A stretch of 64,000 nucleotides of DNA from NCBI GenBank assembly GCA_946902875.1, contig OX336354.1, forward strand, positions 10,513,247-10,577,246, written 5' to 3'. A program made the position numbers and the translations under genes. The DNA comes from Nematopogon swammerdamellus. Its lineage: Eukaryota > Arthropoda > Insecta > Lepidoptera > Adelidae. This document shows, piece after piece, positions 10,345-20,187 of this stretch. The first letter of the stretch is position 1. Each line of letters begins with the position of its first letter. The notes under the pieces were generated by a model. It made no database searches, had not been told where the DNA came from, and saw only the letters and a program-made list of their open reading frames with translations.

Positions 10345-11508
10345 TAGATAATGAAGATAAGCACACCCGGGTGCAGTCAGAAATTGGACGTGCGACCGTT
10401 CGACCGTTGAGGCTGACCATGGTTCGGATTCGAAACTGTACGTCTTTTCCCTTACCTTGTGGTATGGTTTAACCCATCCGGGTTGATACCACTGCACTGA
10501 ATGAAAGTCGGTCGAAGCGGCTATGTAAACCGTTCGAGTTTTCCGTCCAGTTCAGTGTAGCCGGCATGACCAAATGGATGCACTGACATGGCACCTAGCT
10601 CACTAAGGTATGCGATGAGCTTACATCATGGGTGTTGTAGGTTAGGGGAGGTCCTTGTACCTTGGGCCATCAAAATTTGAACCCCTCTAGAATTAAAACC
10701 TTTCATGCAATTGGGACGGATTTCTCCACATACTAAGGTAAATTTAATAGGTTTTATGATTTTTATTTACAGGAACATACATTCTTTGCTGTTCAGGAGA
10801 TATAAGTTTTTTTTTTAAAGTTAGCTTTGCCCTAAGGTACAAGATGGTCTTATACCTTGGGCCATGATGGCTTGTACTTTGGGTCAGATACAATAACTAC
10901 AATAAAGACAGCAAATTAAATAGAAAATCGTTAGCTTTGTCGAAGAGGGGTATGGGTTAGCCCTATGTACAACAGTGAACGTATTTCGGCTGAAATTATT
11001 ACCATGATGTGAATTTCTTAATGCTTGTACCTTGGGCCGGCCCAAAGTACAACACCTTTAAAGTACACGGCCAAGGTACAATCGCTAGCCTGACCCGAGG
11101 TACAATTTTAGACTATTTAAATAAAGGATTTTTTTCGAGAAATATGCTCAAGCATTTCCCCGCTTTTTCAATCAAATAATCTTGGCATGTAAGTTGCTAG
11201 TCTAGAGAATAAATGCAATACATGGTAACAAAATTACTTACCTTGTAAAATCTTCTCGCAAGATGGTACAAAACTAGATTTGGAGGTCTGGAAATCGAAA
11301 AAAGCACTTATCTTTGCAACGGCTGCAGCTGTCTGTGTCAAAAGAATGACTGACGTTTGTGACACTGACAGATGTCTAAAATAAAAATAAAAGAATTGTG
11401 GATGTGTTCTATTAGTGAGCTATTCAAAAGGCCCGAGGTACACGCAGACCCAAGGTACAAGGACTTCCCCTATCTATCTAACCAACCGGGTCAGTATCCA
11501 TAAAAAAC
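10345..11508 (+). mobile_element. SINE family B, split by a TA element
   Basis: The SINE runs from the 5S-like GATAAGCACACCCGGGTGC, through GAGGCTGACCATGGTTCGG and TCAGTGTAGCCGGCATGACC, to GTGTTGTAGGT at 10643. It resumes at 11471 with TATCTATCTAACCAACC, GGGTCAGTATCCATAAAAAA. The missing middle is the element at 10645-11470. Removing that element and one TA restores the normal SINE 3' end, so insertion order and boundaries are clear. Confidence 0.8.
10645..11470. mobile_element. TA-flanked inverted-repeat element (Tc1/mariner-like MITE)
   Basis: The left terminus GGGGAGGTCCTTGTACCTTG and the right terminus CAAGGTACAAGGACTTCCCC are inverted repeats of about 24 bp, flanked on both sides by TA, and the host SINE confirms the TA duplication. 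The element is 826 bp with no transposase ORF. The motif GTACCTTGGGCC, or its reverse complement, occurs about ten times, clustered at 10650-10880 and 11020-11110 and again at the right end. This looks like subterminal repeats. TA duplication suits the Tc1/mariner superfamily (family knowledge). Confidence 0.8.
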
Positions 11509-12467
11509 AAAGATTAAAGAAAAATCAACCAATAATTACACATACATATTATTTTAAGTAAGTGGTTAAGGCAGGGGCCTATCTTGTGATAGGTTGTAAA
11601 TAAATAAAAAATTACGTGCTTGCATTATCTGATAAAGAAAACACCAGAATAAAAAAAGTACACAAACCACGCTAATAGCTAATACATTGTTGTGTAAAAG
11701 GTTGCCTTTAACAAATAGTTGTCTGCAATAAGTCCGCCAACTGCCGCTGTGGTGAACAGAAAGTGTTACACAATAGGGATAAAAGTATCCCATTACCATA
11801 ATGAAGTGAGGACAGGAAAAATTATATTTTCCGGTTTCATGCTCAGCAGAAAATTAGGAGAAATAATAGTATTTGTTTTTTTTTTCAAACAAAGTAATGT
11901 TAGATAAGTGAATAGTACCAATTGTATTCAAAACGGTCAACGCACTACTCCTTGTCATAGGTGAGGTCGGCGGGAGTAACAACACTTTGACCTCTCTTGA
12001 AGTCTTATCTTGTTTTATTTAGTTATTGGCAATTTCTTAATAAATACCATATTTACTTACTTATCAACACTTCAACAGGCAGTTTATTTAAAAATGCATA
12101 TAGGTATATATTAATAGCTATGTACCTGACAAGCAATGCATAATAACAATATGGGTGTTTTTAGCATAGCAAGTACACACGGTGTTGCAGTTGCCCCCGT
12201 AATATTTTTAACTGGCATAAGGGGGTTATTCTATATGTGAAACAAAACAACTTCTGTGAAGAAGAAAAATTTTTTGAAACAAAAATAAATATTTTTTCCA
12301 TACAAATTTTAATTAGGTACCTATTCTCAAAATGTATGGAGAAAAAAAATTTTTTTTTCTTCAAATAAAAAAGACGTCTAACAAAAGTTGTTCTATTTCA
12401 CGTACAGAATCACCCGCTTTCGGGTTTAACGGTTGGGGTTGCAACACTGTGTATACAGTAGGCACGG

Positions 12468-12925
12468 TAAATAATGCCCTTCGGGCTTTGGAGAGAGACA
12501 GTCCGGTTGGAGAGCGTTGTCAACTTGCAGGTCTCTGTGCCACAGGGTGTACCGTGTGGGGCCGGTACTTTAAAGCCCCACTGCATCTCTCCCCGTGTAT
12601 GTCGTAAAAGGCGACTAAGGGATATGACTTCCTTCTTACTAGGTGGTAGGGTTTAACCCGCCCGGGTTGGTACCACGACACTGAATGAAAGGTCGGTCGA
12701 AACGGCTATGTAAATAGTTTGTGTTTCCGTCCAGTTCAGTGTAGCCGGCACGACCGAAGGGAAGGAAGGGAAGCACTGGCGTGGCACCAAGGTCACCCGG
12801 TGTTATGGGCTGACATCACGGATGTTGTAGGTGATGTAGCCAACCGTGTCAGTTACCATAAAAAAAAAGGGACAACGGTCTACAACCGGACTGTCTCTCT
12901 CCAAAGCCGGACGCTCATTATTTAC
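12468..12925. mobile_element. Inverted-repeat hairpin with a SINE in its loop
   Basis: The left arm 12468-12521 (TAAATAATG..., CTTTGGAGAGAGACAGTCC, GGTTG) and the right arm 12869-12925 are reverse complements at about 90 percent by eye. Between them lies a family C SINE (12545-12868) whose poly-A ends against the right arm. Weaker similarity continues outward on both sides. Confidence 0.6.
12545..12868 (+). mobile_element. SINE family C (different head, shared body)
   Basis: The head TGTACCGTGTGGGGCCGG, CCCACTGCATCTCTCCCC, GTCGTAAAAGGCGACTAAGG passes into the shared SINE body at TTCTTACTAGGTGGTAGGG and ends CAGTTACCATAAAAAAAA. The copy at 58828-59142 has the same head and the same junction, so this is a family rather than one chance fusion. 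The head also occurs at the start of family F copies (28484, 57358). Confidence 0.75.
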
Positions 12926-13128
12926 CACCTCGTACTATACCTCTATGGTGCTGAAGCCTGTGTATGAAATAGAAAAAAATTTATCTTAACTTATATGTAA
13001 CGTATCGCCTGCTTCCAAATGGGATACCTAGTCACGGACTAGGTACCCCATTTGCCACACGGAGTAAAGAAAACTTAAGAAACGTAAAGAAAAAAAAACC
13101 ATTATTAAAAATCTTATTTCCCACACAG

Positions 13129-13406
13129 CACCCATCCCCGGCGGTTGCAACCTCGTATCACCCGTCGAAGTGAACCCAACGCTCGACCTCCGATACACGG
13201 ACAGCGTCATCAGACTAGCCGCTGCACCGGGCAAAATCCTCAACGTCCTCGAGTGCGGCAGCGAACACTTGCCGAAGTACAATGTGGACATTCAGCATAC
13301 GTTCTACCGCCTCTACTTGGCTGAATGGGACTTCAGTGAGGAGATGTACTTTGAAGGGATTAGGAAGATGATCACTAGTGCAAATATTGAGAATTATGCA
13401 GAAGAG
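13129..13406 (+). CDS. TM7SF3: TM7SF3 exon 3 (extracellular domain)
   Basis: Acceptor CCACACAG, donor GAG|GTTTGC, phase 1 in and phase 0 out. It reads APIPGGCNLVSPVEVNPTLD, then RYTDSVIRLAAAPGK, CGSEHLPKYNVDIQHTFY and LAEWDFSEEMYFEGIRKM. The family has PGGCNLEF..DIDPN..LEY and YDVYQYFLPENDLTEE at the same places (family knowledge). The two cysteines are candidates for a disulphide. An in-frame stop follows the donor by a few codons, so the intron is real. Confidence 0.92.
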
Positions 13407-13481
13407 GTTTGCACTTTATAATATTTTGTTTAATAGGTATAATAAATGATTATAAATAAATAAAAACTAAATTCCGCTTAG

Positions 13482-13653
13482 GTGCCGAAGTCATGGTTCA
13501 AGGATAAACTGCTGAAGGTGTTCAGCTTGTACCCCGGCACGGGTTCGGTGTACGTAACAGTCGTTACAACCACATTCGGCTCGGCCGTGTATGTACCCAC
13601 ACACACTTACGGATGCTCACTGACTGATGGAGAAGATGCTTGCAGTGTATTTA
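13482..13653 (+). CDS. TM7SF3: TM7SF3 exon 4 (extracellular domain)
   Basis: Acceptor CCGCTTAG, donor TTTA|GTAAGT, phase 0 in and phase 1 out. It reads VPKSWFKDKLLKVFSLYPGT, GSVYVTVVTT, then VYVPTHTYGCSLTDGEDAC. The family's AAYIPAHTYACSFEAGEGSC is clearly aligned (family knowledge). This is the last extracellular or luminal segment before the membrane domain. Confidence 0.92.
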
Positions 13654-13930
13654 GTAAGTGTTCAGTCTTTTACTTTAAAAAAATCCTTTTTAGAAAATAT
13701 TTAGCTTTTTCCTGTGGCTTCACTGGTGTCAAGTGCTGTTTGGAAAAGTTGCTCAGTCGGCGCATCAACTACCACTATGTGAAATTTCAGGGCTAGAAGT
13801 GTCCTGGATGATGGGTTTCATAGAAATAGGGGACACCCAGCCAGACATCATATTTTTTTACTAATATATATATTTTTTTTAATAAACATTTTTAAACCAA
13901 AAGCCCATTTTGATAAAACCAGGATAAAAT

Positions 13931-14017
13931 TAATTTTTTTTTTTTATGGAACCTGACACGGTTGGCTACATCACCTACAACATCCGTGATGTCAGCCCAT
14001 AACACAGGGTGAACTAA
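13931..14017 (-). mobile_element. SINE 3' end fragment
   Basis: Poly-T, then ATGGAACCTGACACGG, GGCTACATCACCTAC and CATAACACAGGGTGAAC: reverse complement of the shared SINE 3' end, about 85 bp long. Confidence 0.7.
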
Positions 14018-14320
14018 AATAAATAATAAGGATAAAATTAATGATACAATAAAACCACAAATCGACATACATAGACACAATTTTCCTCAATTACAAGTGA
14101 GGACATATTGGTAATGTACATAGTATGTGCTGAATAAATGTGTCATCTTTTTTAAATAAAATCATATTTTATTGTAGAAAATTCCAGAATTGAGTGACAT
14201 ACCTGAAATGGACAATTTCAGAATGTCGCACCTAACATGGATATGGTGTGTTTTTAATATTTTTCCGTTGTTGAATCAACCTGATTGTATAAAATCGTGG
14301 GATATTGAACATGACTCTAG

Positions 14321-14515
14321 GTTTTTTAAGTGGAACCTGACATAATTGGCTACATCGCTTGATACATGCGTGATGTCTTCTTCTGTCTTGATCTTGTTCC
14401 TTCTGGAACGATTCGGTGCCATGCAGTGTTTCCATTGGTTGTGCCTTCTACATTGAACTGTACATAAAACACTATTTTTCATAGCCGTTTTGATGGATTT
14501 TCATTCATGGTTAGT
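14321..14515 (-). mobile_element. Degenerate SINE body
   Basis: GGAACCTGACATAATTGGC, GATTCGGTGCCATGCAGTG, CATAGCCGTTTTGATGG and TTTCATTCATGGT follow the order of the SINE body on the minus strand with many substitutions, so this is an old copy. Confidence 0.55.
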
Positions 14516-14619
14516 TTAAGAGAAATAATCTCCAGCTTTCGCAGGAATCTGAACCATGGAATATCTCATGGAACACTCTTATGAAATAAAATGCACAAAC
14601 TCGGAAGAGAGAATAAAAA

Positions 14620-15290
14620 CCGGCCAAGTGCGGGTCAGGCTCGCGCACCGAGGTTTCAGTTTTCCACTTAAGGGTCTGCCTCACTAAATTGTGCCTCTCA
14701 CTCTAACAATGCGCGTTTTTCATACATTTTATCTTATTATGAAGAAATTATACAACTTATGTATAAAAAAATCCTCTGCGAGAAATATGCATGATAAAAT
14801 TATTAATGTTTTTCAATAAAAAAAATTTGGTCCTCCATAAATAATAATTGAAAAAAAAACTACAAGTTTATTAAGTTTTCGTTTTTTTTTATTATTATAT
14901 GTGGAGTACCATATATTTTTATTGAAAAACAATAATTTTATCATGCATGTTTCTCCCAGACGATTTTTTTATAAGTTGTATAATTTCTTCATAATAAAAT
15001 AAAACGGGCATTGTTAGAGTGAGAGGCACAATTTAGGGAGGTAGACCCTTAATTGGTTGGTTTTTATTATTTGCTGTTTTACCTTAGAGTTTTCACTATA
15101 ATCACACCAAGTTTGACGCTTGTGTGTATAACTGTTTTTACCATAGAGCAAAAATAAACAAAAACACGTTGAAAGAACACATTTCTTGTCATTCTTCTGA
15201 AAAAAATTCTACCGGGTCAAAAGATATAGCCCAGACAGACGGACGGACGGCATAGGCTTAGTATCCATACGGGTAAGGAAACTTAAAAAG
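14620..15290 (-). repeat. Dispersed repeat E, minus copy with nested element
   Basis: It starts with CCGGCCAAGTGCGGGTCAGG, CTCGCGCACCGAGG and ends with CAGACAGACGGACGGACGG, GCTTAGTATCCATACGG, the mirror of other E copies. The TTAA-flanked fold-back at 14668-15052 interrupts it. Confidence 0.6.
14668..15052. mobile_element. TTAA-flanked fold-back element (piggyBac-like MITE)
   Basis: TTAA at 14668-14671 and 15049-15052 flanks long inverted arms (left GGGTCTGCCTCACTAAATTG, right matching in reverse to GAGGTAGACCC). The arms continue through AATTATACAACTTAT and GCATGATAAAATTATT to a short central region near 14850-14900. There is no ORF. A TTAA duplication is the hallmark of piggyBac-type insertion (family knowledge). 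Length is about 385 bp. Confidence 0.75.
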
Positions 15291-15419
15291 AGGTGCACTG
15301 TATGTGTACCAATGCATATGTATGTATGTCCAACACACTAACTTTCGCATATATTAGATGAGCTCTTTACATATGTTGGCCATCACCACTCAAGAGCGGA
15401 CCATAGAGGCAGTATGTTG

Positions 15420-15768
15420 TTTTTTTTTTATGTAATCTGGTATGGGTGGCTGATTCCACCAATGTCACCTCCGAGAAGGTAGGTGCCATATCGGAGACTT
15501 ACCTGGATTGCTGGCTATACAACCGAGGCTGCTATGCGGCCATCTTACATCCAGTACGGTGGTACCAACCAAGTCGGATCCTAGCACCTAGTAAGGGGCA
15601 AGAGAAGGGACCTACAGTTTTACACCGGTTCCGAACGGTGAATCAGCAGGTGTAGGTATGCACGTATATTTTTTTTGTCAGAAAAAAACTCATTGGTACC
15701 CGCCGAGCGGATTCGAACCTCGGACCTCTCGCATGAGAATCCGAAACCACTCGGCCACCCGCAGCTAC
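15420..15768 (-). mobile_element. SINE family D, full length, beside TM7SF3 exon 5
   Basis: On the minus strand the head is tRNA-like: GGTGGCCGAGTGGTTTCGG (A box), then CGAGGTTCGAATCCGC (B box). The shared GTAAAACTGTAGGTCCC body and the TTACATAAAAAAAA tail follow. The head end lies only about 17 bases before the TM7SF3 exon at 15786. Confidence 0.8.
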
Positions 15769-15785
15769 ATGTTGTAATGTTGCAG

Positions 15786-15953
15786 GTGACGTGTTCTCCC
15801 AAGTGATATATGCTCTGATGTTCTTCACCGGACTTTTTGTCTGCTACTTCGGCCACCGATTCTTCAAGACGGAGATGTTTCTGATGGGTGCCATGGCTGG
15901 CGCTGTAGTCACCTACTTGGTCATCTCTCAAGTCGCAAGCCTGGAGCCAGCTG
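15786..15953 (+). CDS. TM7SF3: TM7SF3 exon 5 (transmembrane 1-2)
   Basis: Acceptor GTTGCAG, donor GCTG|GTAAGG, phase 1 in and out. It reads GDVFSQVIYALMFFTGLFVC (first base pair of residues split with exon 4), YFGHRFFKTEMFLMG, then MAGAVVTYLVISQ. FGHRF(F/W)KTE is a signature of the TM7SF3 family between the first two membrane segments (family knowledge). The acceptor has a poor pyrimidine tract (TACATGTTGTAATGTTGCAG) because a SINE abuts it. Confidence 0.93.
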
Positions 15954-16664
15954 GTAAGGAAAGGTCTTGAAATCGTCTGGAAAGCAATTATTGTGCTAAG
16001 TTGTAACTTTTATTTATTGGCAGATTGTTGGGTAAGTAATACGATGTCGTAGACCAGTTCGGCGTATGATGCCAGTCTATACATGGTGTTACCTTAATAG
16101 GTGACACCAAATAAATCCGAAAAGGATGATTCTACACCTGAGACTAACAATTTTCGTTCTACAAATTTTTATTTTGAACAATTTTTTTTTTCACTTTGTT
16201 CGTAAAAACATGAAAATATATATAAAATTTAGAATTTTGAATTGAAAATATATATGTACCTAGGTCAATAATATTTCAGTTTCTCATACAGACAGAATCC
16301 GTCTTCGGTGAAATAAAGAAAAGTACCACCTTTTTAGGGTTCCGTACCGGACCCTATTACTGAGCCTAAGCCGTCTGTCCGTCTATCTGTCCTGCCTATA
16401 AACAGCTGTATCTTTGAACCAATAGGTGTCAGGTTGAGAATTTCACAAAATATGTGTTATTATATTATCATTACCCTAACAAGTAATAAAAAAAACTATA
16501 TTTAAAATTTAAAAAGGTTCTTTTTATGGGAACCCATAAAAAGAACCGACTTTTTTTTTAAATGTAAACTCTAAAGTGAAACCACAAATAATAATAAAAA
16601 ATAGTCTAATTTGAGTCGGGCTGGTGCTAAGGATTCCACACTGAATGAAGGAAAACACAACTTT

Positions 16665-17005
16665 GCACATGCCCCGACCGGCCAATATCACCTCCGAGAA
16701 CGTAGGTGCCATACTGGAGACTTCCCTTTGTATTGCTGGCTACACTGGTTAGAGTCCCCTCACAGCCGGGACTGATATTCGGCTATCTTACATCCAGTAC
16801 GGTGGTACCAACCCAGTCGGCTACAATTTAATTCCTACCGCCTAGTAAGGAGATGAACCTACAGTTTTACACCGGGTCCGAATGGTGAAACAGCATGTAA
16901 ACTTTTCTGTCAGAAAAAAGCTCATTGTTGCATGTCGACCGGAATTGAAGCATGGACCTTGAGATCAAGAGTCCGAGCCAAGACCGCGCCGACCACCCGC
17001 CGCTT
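16665..17005 (-). mobile_element. SINE family D, degenerate
   Basis: CCCCGACCGGCCAATATCACC, GCCATACTGGAGACTTCCC, ACATCCAGTACGGTGG and GTAAGGAGATGAACCTACAG follow family D order, ending in a decayed tRNA-like head (CCGACCACCCGCCGC). Confidence 0.6.
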
Positions 17006-17107
17006 CTAAAATGTTACACCGTATATAATTCTTGATGGGAGAACTGACGGAATCTCTCCGGTGGTCAGGTCCGCATTGGGACTATATGTATATGGGATGT
17101 CAGTCAG

Positions 17108-17524
17108 TCAGCATGTAAGGGTCCACTGCTGGACATACGCCTCTCCAATTTTCCTCCAGTCCTCCCGGCCTTCAGCGGTACGTAACCACTGCTTTCCGCC
17201 GACGTACTTGATGTCGTCGTCCCACCTGGCGGGTGGTCTTCCCACACTCCGCTTTCCTGTCCACGGCCGCCAGTGTAGGACACGGTTACTCCAACGGTCG
17301 TCGTCTCTTCGGCTGACGTGCCCAGCCCACTGCCACTTGAGCTTAGCCACCCGGTGTCCAATATCGACTAATTTGGTGCGTCGGCGGATTACCTCGTTAC
17401 GCACCATATCACGTAGCGATATTCCCAGCATGGCTCGCTCCATTGCTCGCTGGGCAACTTGATGTGTCCCGATATAAGTACCTGAAGCTGCTACCTGTTG
17501 GGAACAATGTAATTTCAAAGCCAA
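17108..17524 (-). pseudogene. RTE-like LINE ORF, C-terminal fragment
   Basis: The minus strand reads VAQRAMERAMLGISLRDMVR, NEVIRRRTKLVDIGHRVAKL, KWQWAGHVSRRDD, RWSNRVLHWRPWTGKRSVGR and WRKIGEAYVQQWT to a stop at 17108. This tail (RAMERAMLG, KWQWAGH, GRPPARW, GEAYVQQWT) is the end of a LINE ORF of RTE type that is abundant in insects (family knowledge). About 135 codons survive with no frameshift; upstream it ends beside the SINE at 17532. A shorter relic of the same tail (ending WRKIGEAYVV) is on the plus strand at about 31217-31282. Confidence 0.75.
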
Positions 17525-17531
17525 TTGTTTG

Positions 17532-17917
17532 TCAGCTTCGATAGCTCAGTGATGCAGACAGTAAACTGTCGCTATTGAATGTTAAGCAACGCTGGGTGCG
17601 GTCAGTACTTGGATAGGTGACCGCTGACCGTTGGAGGCTGACCGAGGTTCGGATTCCTCGTAAAACTGTAGGTCCCTTCCCTCCTAATCTTACGTGGTGG
17701 TAGGGTTTAACCCGCCCGGGTTGGTACCACCGCACTGAATGAAACGTCGGTTGAAATGGCTATGTAAATAGTTTGTGTTTTCCGACCAGTTCAGTGTAGC
17801 CGGCACGATCAAAGGGGGAAGCACTGACATGGCACCTAGTTCACCCGGTGTTATGGGCTGACATCACGGACGTTGTAGGTGATGTAGCCAATCGTGTCAG
17901 ATACCATAAAAAAAAAA
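17532..17917 (+). mobile_element. SINE family A, full length
   Basis: TCGATAGCTCAGTG, TTAAGCAACGCTGGGTGCGG, AGTACTTGGATAGGTGACC, GAGGTTCGGATTCC, GTAAAACTGTAGGTCC, then the shared body and CCATAAAAAAAAA. It begins where the LINE fragment to the left ends. Confidence 0.85.
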
Positions 17918-18066
17918 TTTAAAAAAAATATTAAATGTAACCATACACATTTGTTCTAAACTGAATTACCCATGAGCTAACTCAAACAGGAAAAAGACTA
18001 GGTACAAGAATGAGCGATAAAATATTATCCGCAACGAAGATATACAACTGACAGTACAACAGTTTG

Positions 18067-18446
18067 TCAGCCTCGGTGGCTCAGTGGTGCGGTCGGTCGA
18101 CTGTCGGTCGTGATCATAAGCACACCTGGCCGAGGTCAGTACTTGGATTGGTGACCGCTCGATGGTTGGAGGCTGGCCGTGGTTCGAATTCCACGTAAAA
18201 CTGCAGGTCCCTTCCCTTCTTACCTTACTAGGTAGCAAGTTGGTACCGCCGCACTGAATGGAAGGTCGGTTGAAACGGCTATGTAAATGGTTCATGTTTT
18301 CCGTCCAGTTCAGTATAGCCGGCACAACCGAATGGAAGCACTGACATGAGACTGGCATGCACCTAGCTCACCAAGGTGTTATGGACTGACATCACGGATG
18401 TAGTAGGTTATTTAGCCAACCGTGTCAGTTTCCATAAAAAGAAAAC
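18067..18446 (+). mobile_element. SINE family B, full length
   Basis: The head TCAGCCTCGGTGGCTCAGTGG is tRNA-like. The middle GATCATAAGCACACCTGG, AGTACTTGGATTGGTGACCG is 5S-like but differs from family A. B-box-like GTGGTTCGAATTCC, the shared body and CCATAAAAAG tail follow. Confidence 0.8.
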
Positions 18447-19099
18447 TGTACTTATTATGTAGATAGATAGATAGAAATACTTTATTGCTCCAAAAAAACA
18501 TTTTACATAAACAAACAATAAATAATTTACATGAGGGGCAAAGGCGGACTTATCCCTTACAGGGATTTCTCCCAGTCAACCTTTGGATGTTTGAGAGTTG
18601 TATGTTGCGAGATATAAGTAGGTAGTAGCAAAAGACTTGAGTGTGGGAAAGTAAAATATAATATACAAGCTGTGCCCGCGGCTCCGCCCGCTCTCATATT
18701 TCACTTCACTGCTAATCTCATAAGCTATTTAGCGTGATAGTAAGTAGCCTATATTGCCTATATTATTTGATGGGAAGAATCAAGCTATCCGTAGAATTTT
18801 GTTTTATTAAAATCGGTTCAGTGGTTCTCGAGTTATAAGCGGACAGACAGACACTCAGACAGACAGAAAGCAGACGTTGGATTTTATTATAGGTAAGGAA
18901 AAGGAAGGAAAATAACTATGATATACTATATATAGTAATATGCACTACATATAAGTTATAAAAGTTTAATACTGTAATAATTTTCAATATGACATTATGT
19001 TACGGATGTTGTAGGTGATGTAGCCAACCGTGTCAGTATCCATAAAAAAAATAAAAAAATTCTGAAAATATTCTGAAACAAACATTGTATGTCCGTCAG

Positions 19100-19252
19100 T
19101 GATGCTGGGAGCGAGTCTACTCTCAGGAATGTACTGTGGCGCCATCTGGTGGTTGTTCTGGTGGTTCTTCGGTTTGCCGCTGCTCTCTGTTCTGCTCGCA
19201 ACCCTTCAGCTTGGCTTCCTCACGTCATCACTTCTCATGTTCATTGTTGCAG
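19100..19252 (+). CDS. TM7SF3: TM7SF3 exon 6 (transmembrane 3-4)
   Basis: Acceptor GTCCGTCAG, donor GCAG|GTCAGT, phase 1 in and out. It reads VMLGASLLSGMYCGAIWWLF, WWFFGLPLLSVLLATLQLGF, LTSSLLMFIVAG, two membrane-spanning stretches. The family has GSVGGMFLVAVWWRFG and VGLVLGFLISSVTFF at this point (family knowledge). Confidence 0.92.
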
Positions 19253-19403
19253 GTCAGTTCATTGTATTATATATTTGAAAGACATAACGGCATAATATCA
19301 TAGGAAGCGATCAGCCCCTGTTTGTTTGTTTGCTGCCCAGCCTCTTGGGAAAGTGGGTGGGCCATTGTCCGCACTGAGACCTCAAGACGGCGTTCGGGTA
19401 GTG

Positions 19404-19652
19404 CTACTCCAGCCACCCAAGCTCTTTCATGAAGTGGAGCACTCTTCTCGGTTGCTTCCACACTCCATGGGCAGTTCCCACGTTCCCGAGAAACTGCAGT
19501 CGTTCTTTTGCCACCACCGGGCACTCCAGGAGCACGTGGGTGGCTGTTTCGTCCTCCGCCATGCAACCTAGGGGGCTGTCGGTGACACCTATTATAAACC
19601 TGAACCTGCACGCTGGTGTGTCGCTAAGGCCCATTCGGTGTAGGTATTCCCT
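19404..19652 (-). pseudogene. R1/jockey-type LINE, RNase H-end fragment
   Basis: The minus strand reads EYLHRMGLSDTPACRF, then GCMAEDETATHVLLECPVVA, KERLQFLGN and RVLHFMKELGWLE before the stop. The pattern C-x-E-x-ETA-HVLLECP and the final LGWLE mark the C-terminal end of R1/jockey-group LINE ORFs in Lepidoptera (family knowledge). About 80 codons remain. One cysteine of the usual C-x2-C is replaced by an indel-like change, so it is a relic. Confidence 0.7.
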
Positions 19653-19779
19653 TCTTAACTTATTAGGTGGTAGGGTTTAATCTGTTCGAATTGTTACCAG
19701 TTACCAGTTACTCAGGCGCGTCCCCAGTACACCAGTATTAATATTGGGAACCTACGTGCATGGAGACTGCATGCTTGTA

Positions 19780-20187
19780 ATTTTTTTTTTATGTAATCCG
19801 ATATGGGTGGCTGAGTCGGAGGGGCTAAAGCACATGCTCCAACCAGCCAATATCACCTCCGAGAAGGTAGGTGCCATACCGGAGACTTCCCTGGATTGCT
19901 GGCCATACTGGACTAGAGGAGAACCAACCGAGGCTGCTATATGGCCATCTTACATCCAGTACGGTGGTACCAACACAGTCGGCTACAATTTGAGCCTACC
20001 ACATAGTAAGGGGCAAGGGAAGGGACCTACAGTTTTACACCGGTTCCGAACGGTGAAGCAGCAGGTGTAGGTAAGTATGCACGTAAATTTTTTCGCCAGA
20101 AAAACTCATTGGTACACGCCGACCGGATTCGAACCTCGGACCTCTCGCATGAGAAGCCGATGCCCAAACCACTCGGCCACCCGACGC
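19780..20187 (-). mobile_element. SINE family D, full length
   Basis: Poly-T, ATGTAATCCGATATGGGTGG, the family D body, GGACCTACAGTTTTACACC and the tRNA-like head in reverse (GGATTCGAACCTCGG, CCACTCGGCCACCCG). Good reference copy of the family. Confidence 0.85.

Larger units (their letters stand above)
10027..13128. other. TM7SF3 intron 2: SINEs, TA element, hairpin
   Basis: No exon seen. It holds two SINE pieces in opposite orientation, a TA-flanked inverted-repeat element inside one of them (10645-11470), unassigned AT-rich DNA (11520-12430) and a hairpin element with a SINE in its loop (12468-12925). Confidence 0.6.
13654..15785. other. TM7SF3 intron 4: repeats
   Basis: No exon seen. It contains two SINE 3' ends on the minus strand (13931-14017 and a degenerate one at 14321-14515), repeat E on the minus strand from about 14620 to 15290, a TTAA-flanked fold-back element within it (14668-15052), and a family D SINE (15420-15768) reaching almost to the next exon. 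Confidence 0.6.
15954..19099. other. TM7SF3 intron 5: repeats
   Basis: No TM7SF3 exon seen. Contents: repeat E start (16336-16450), degenerate SINE D (16665-17005, minus), LINE C-terminal fragment (17108-17524, minus), SINE A (17532-17917), SINE B (18067-18446), another dispersed repeat (about 18656-18895, with GGACAGACAGACA and TTTTATTATAGGTAAGG), and a SINE 3' end (19003-19052). Confidence 0.6.

Noticed and set aside
17061..17462. 133-codon plus-strand ORF
   Set aside because: Antisense shadow of the LINE C-terminal fragment at 17108-17524.
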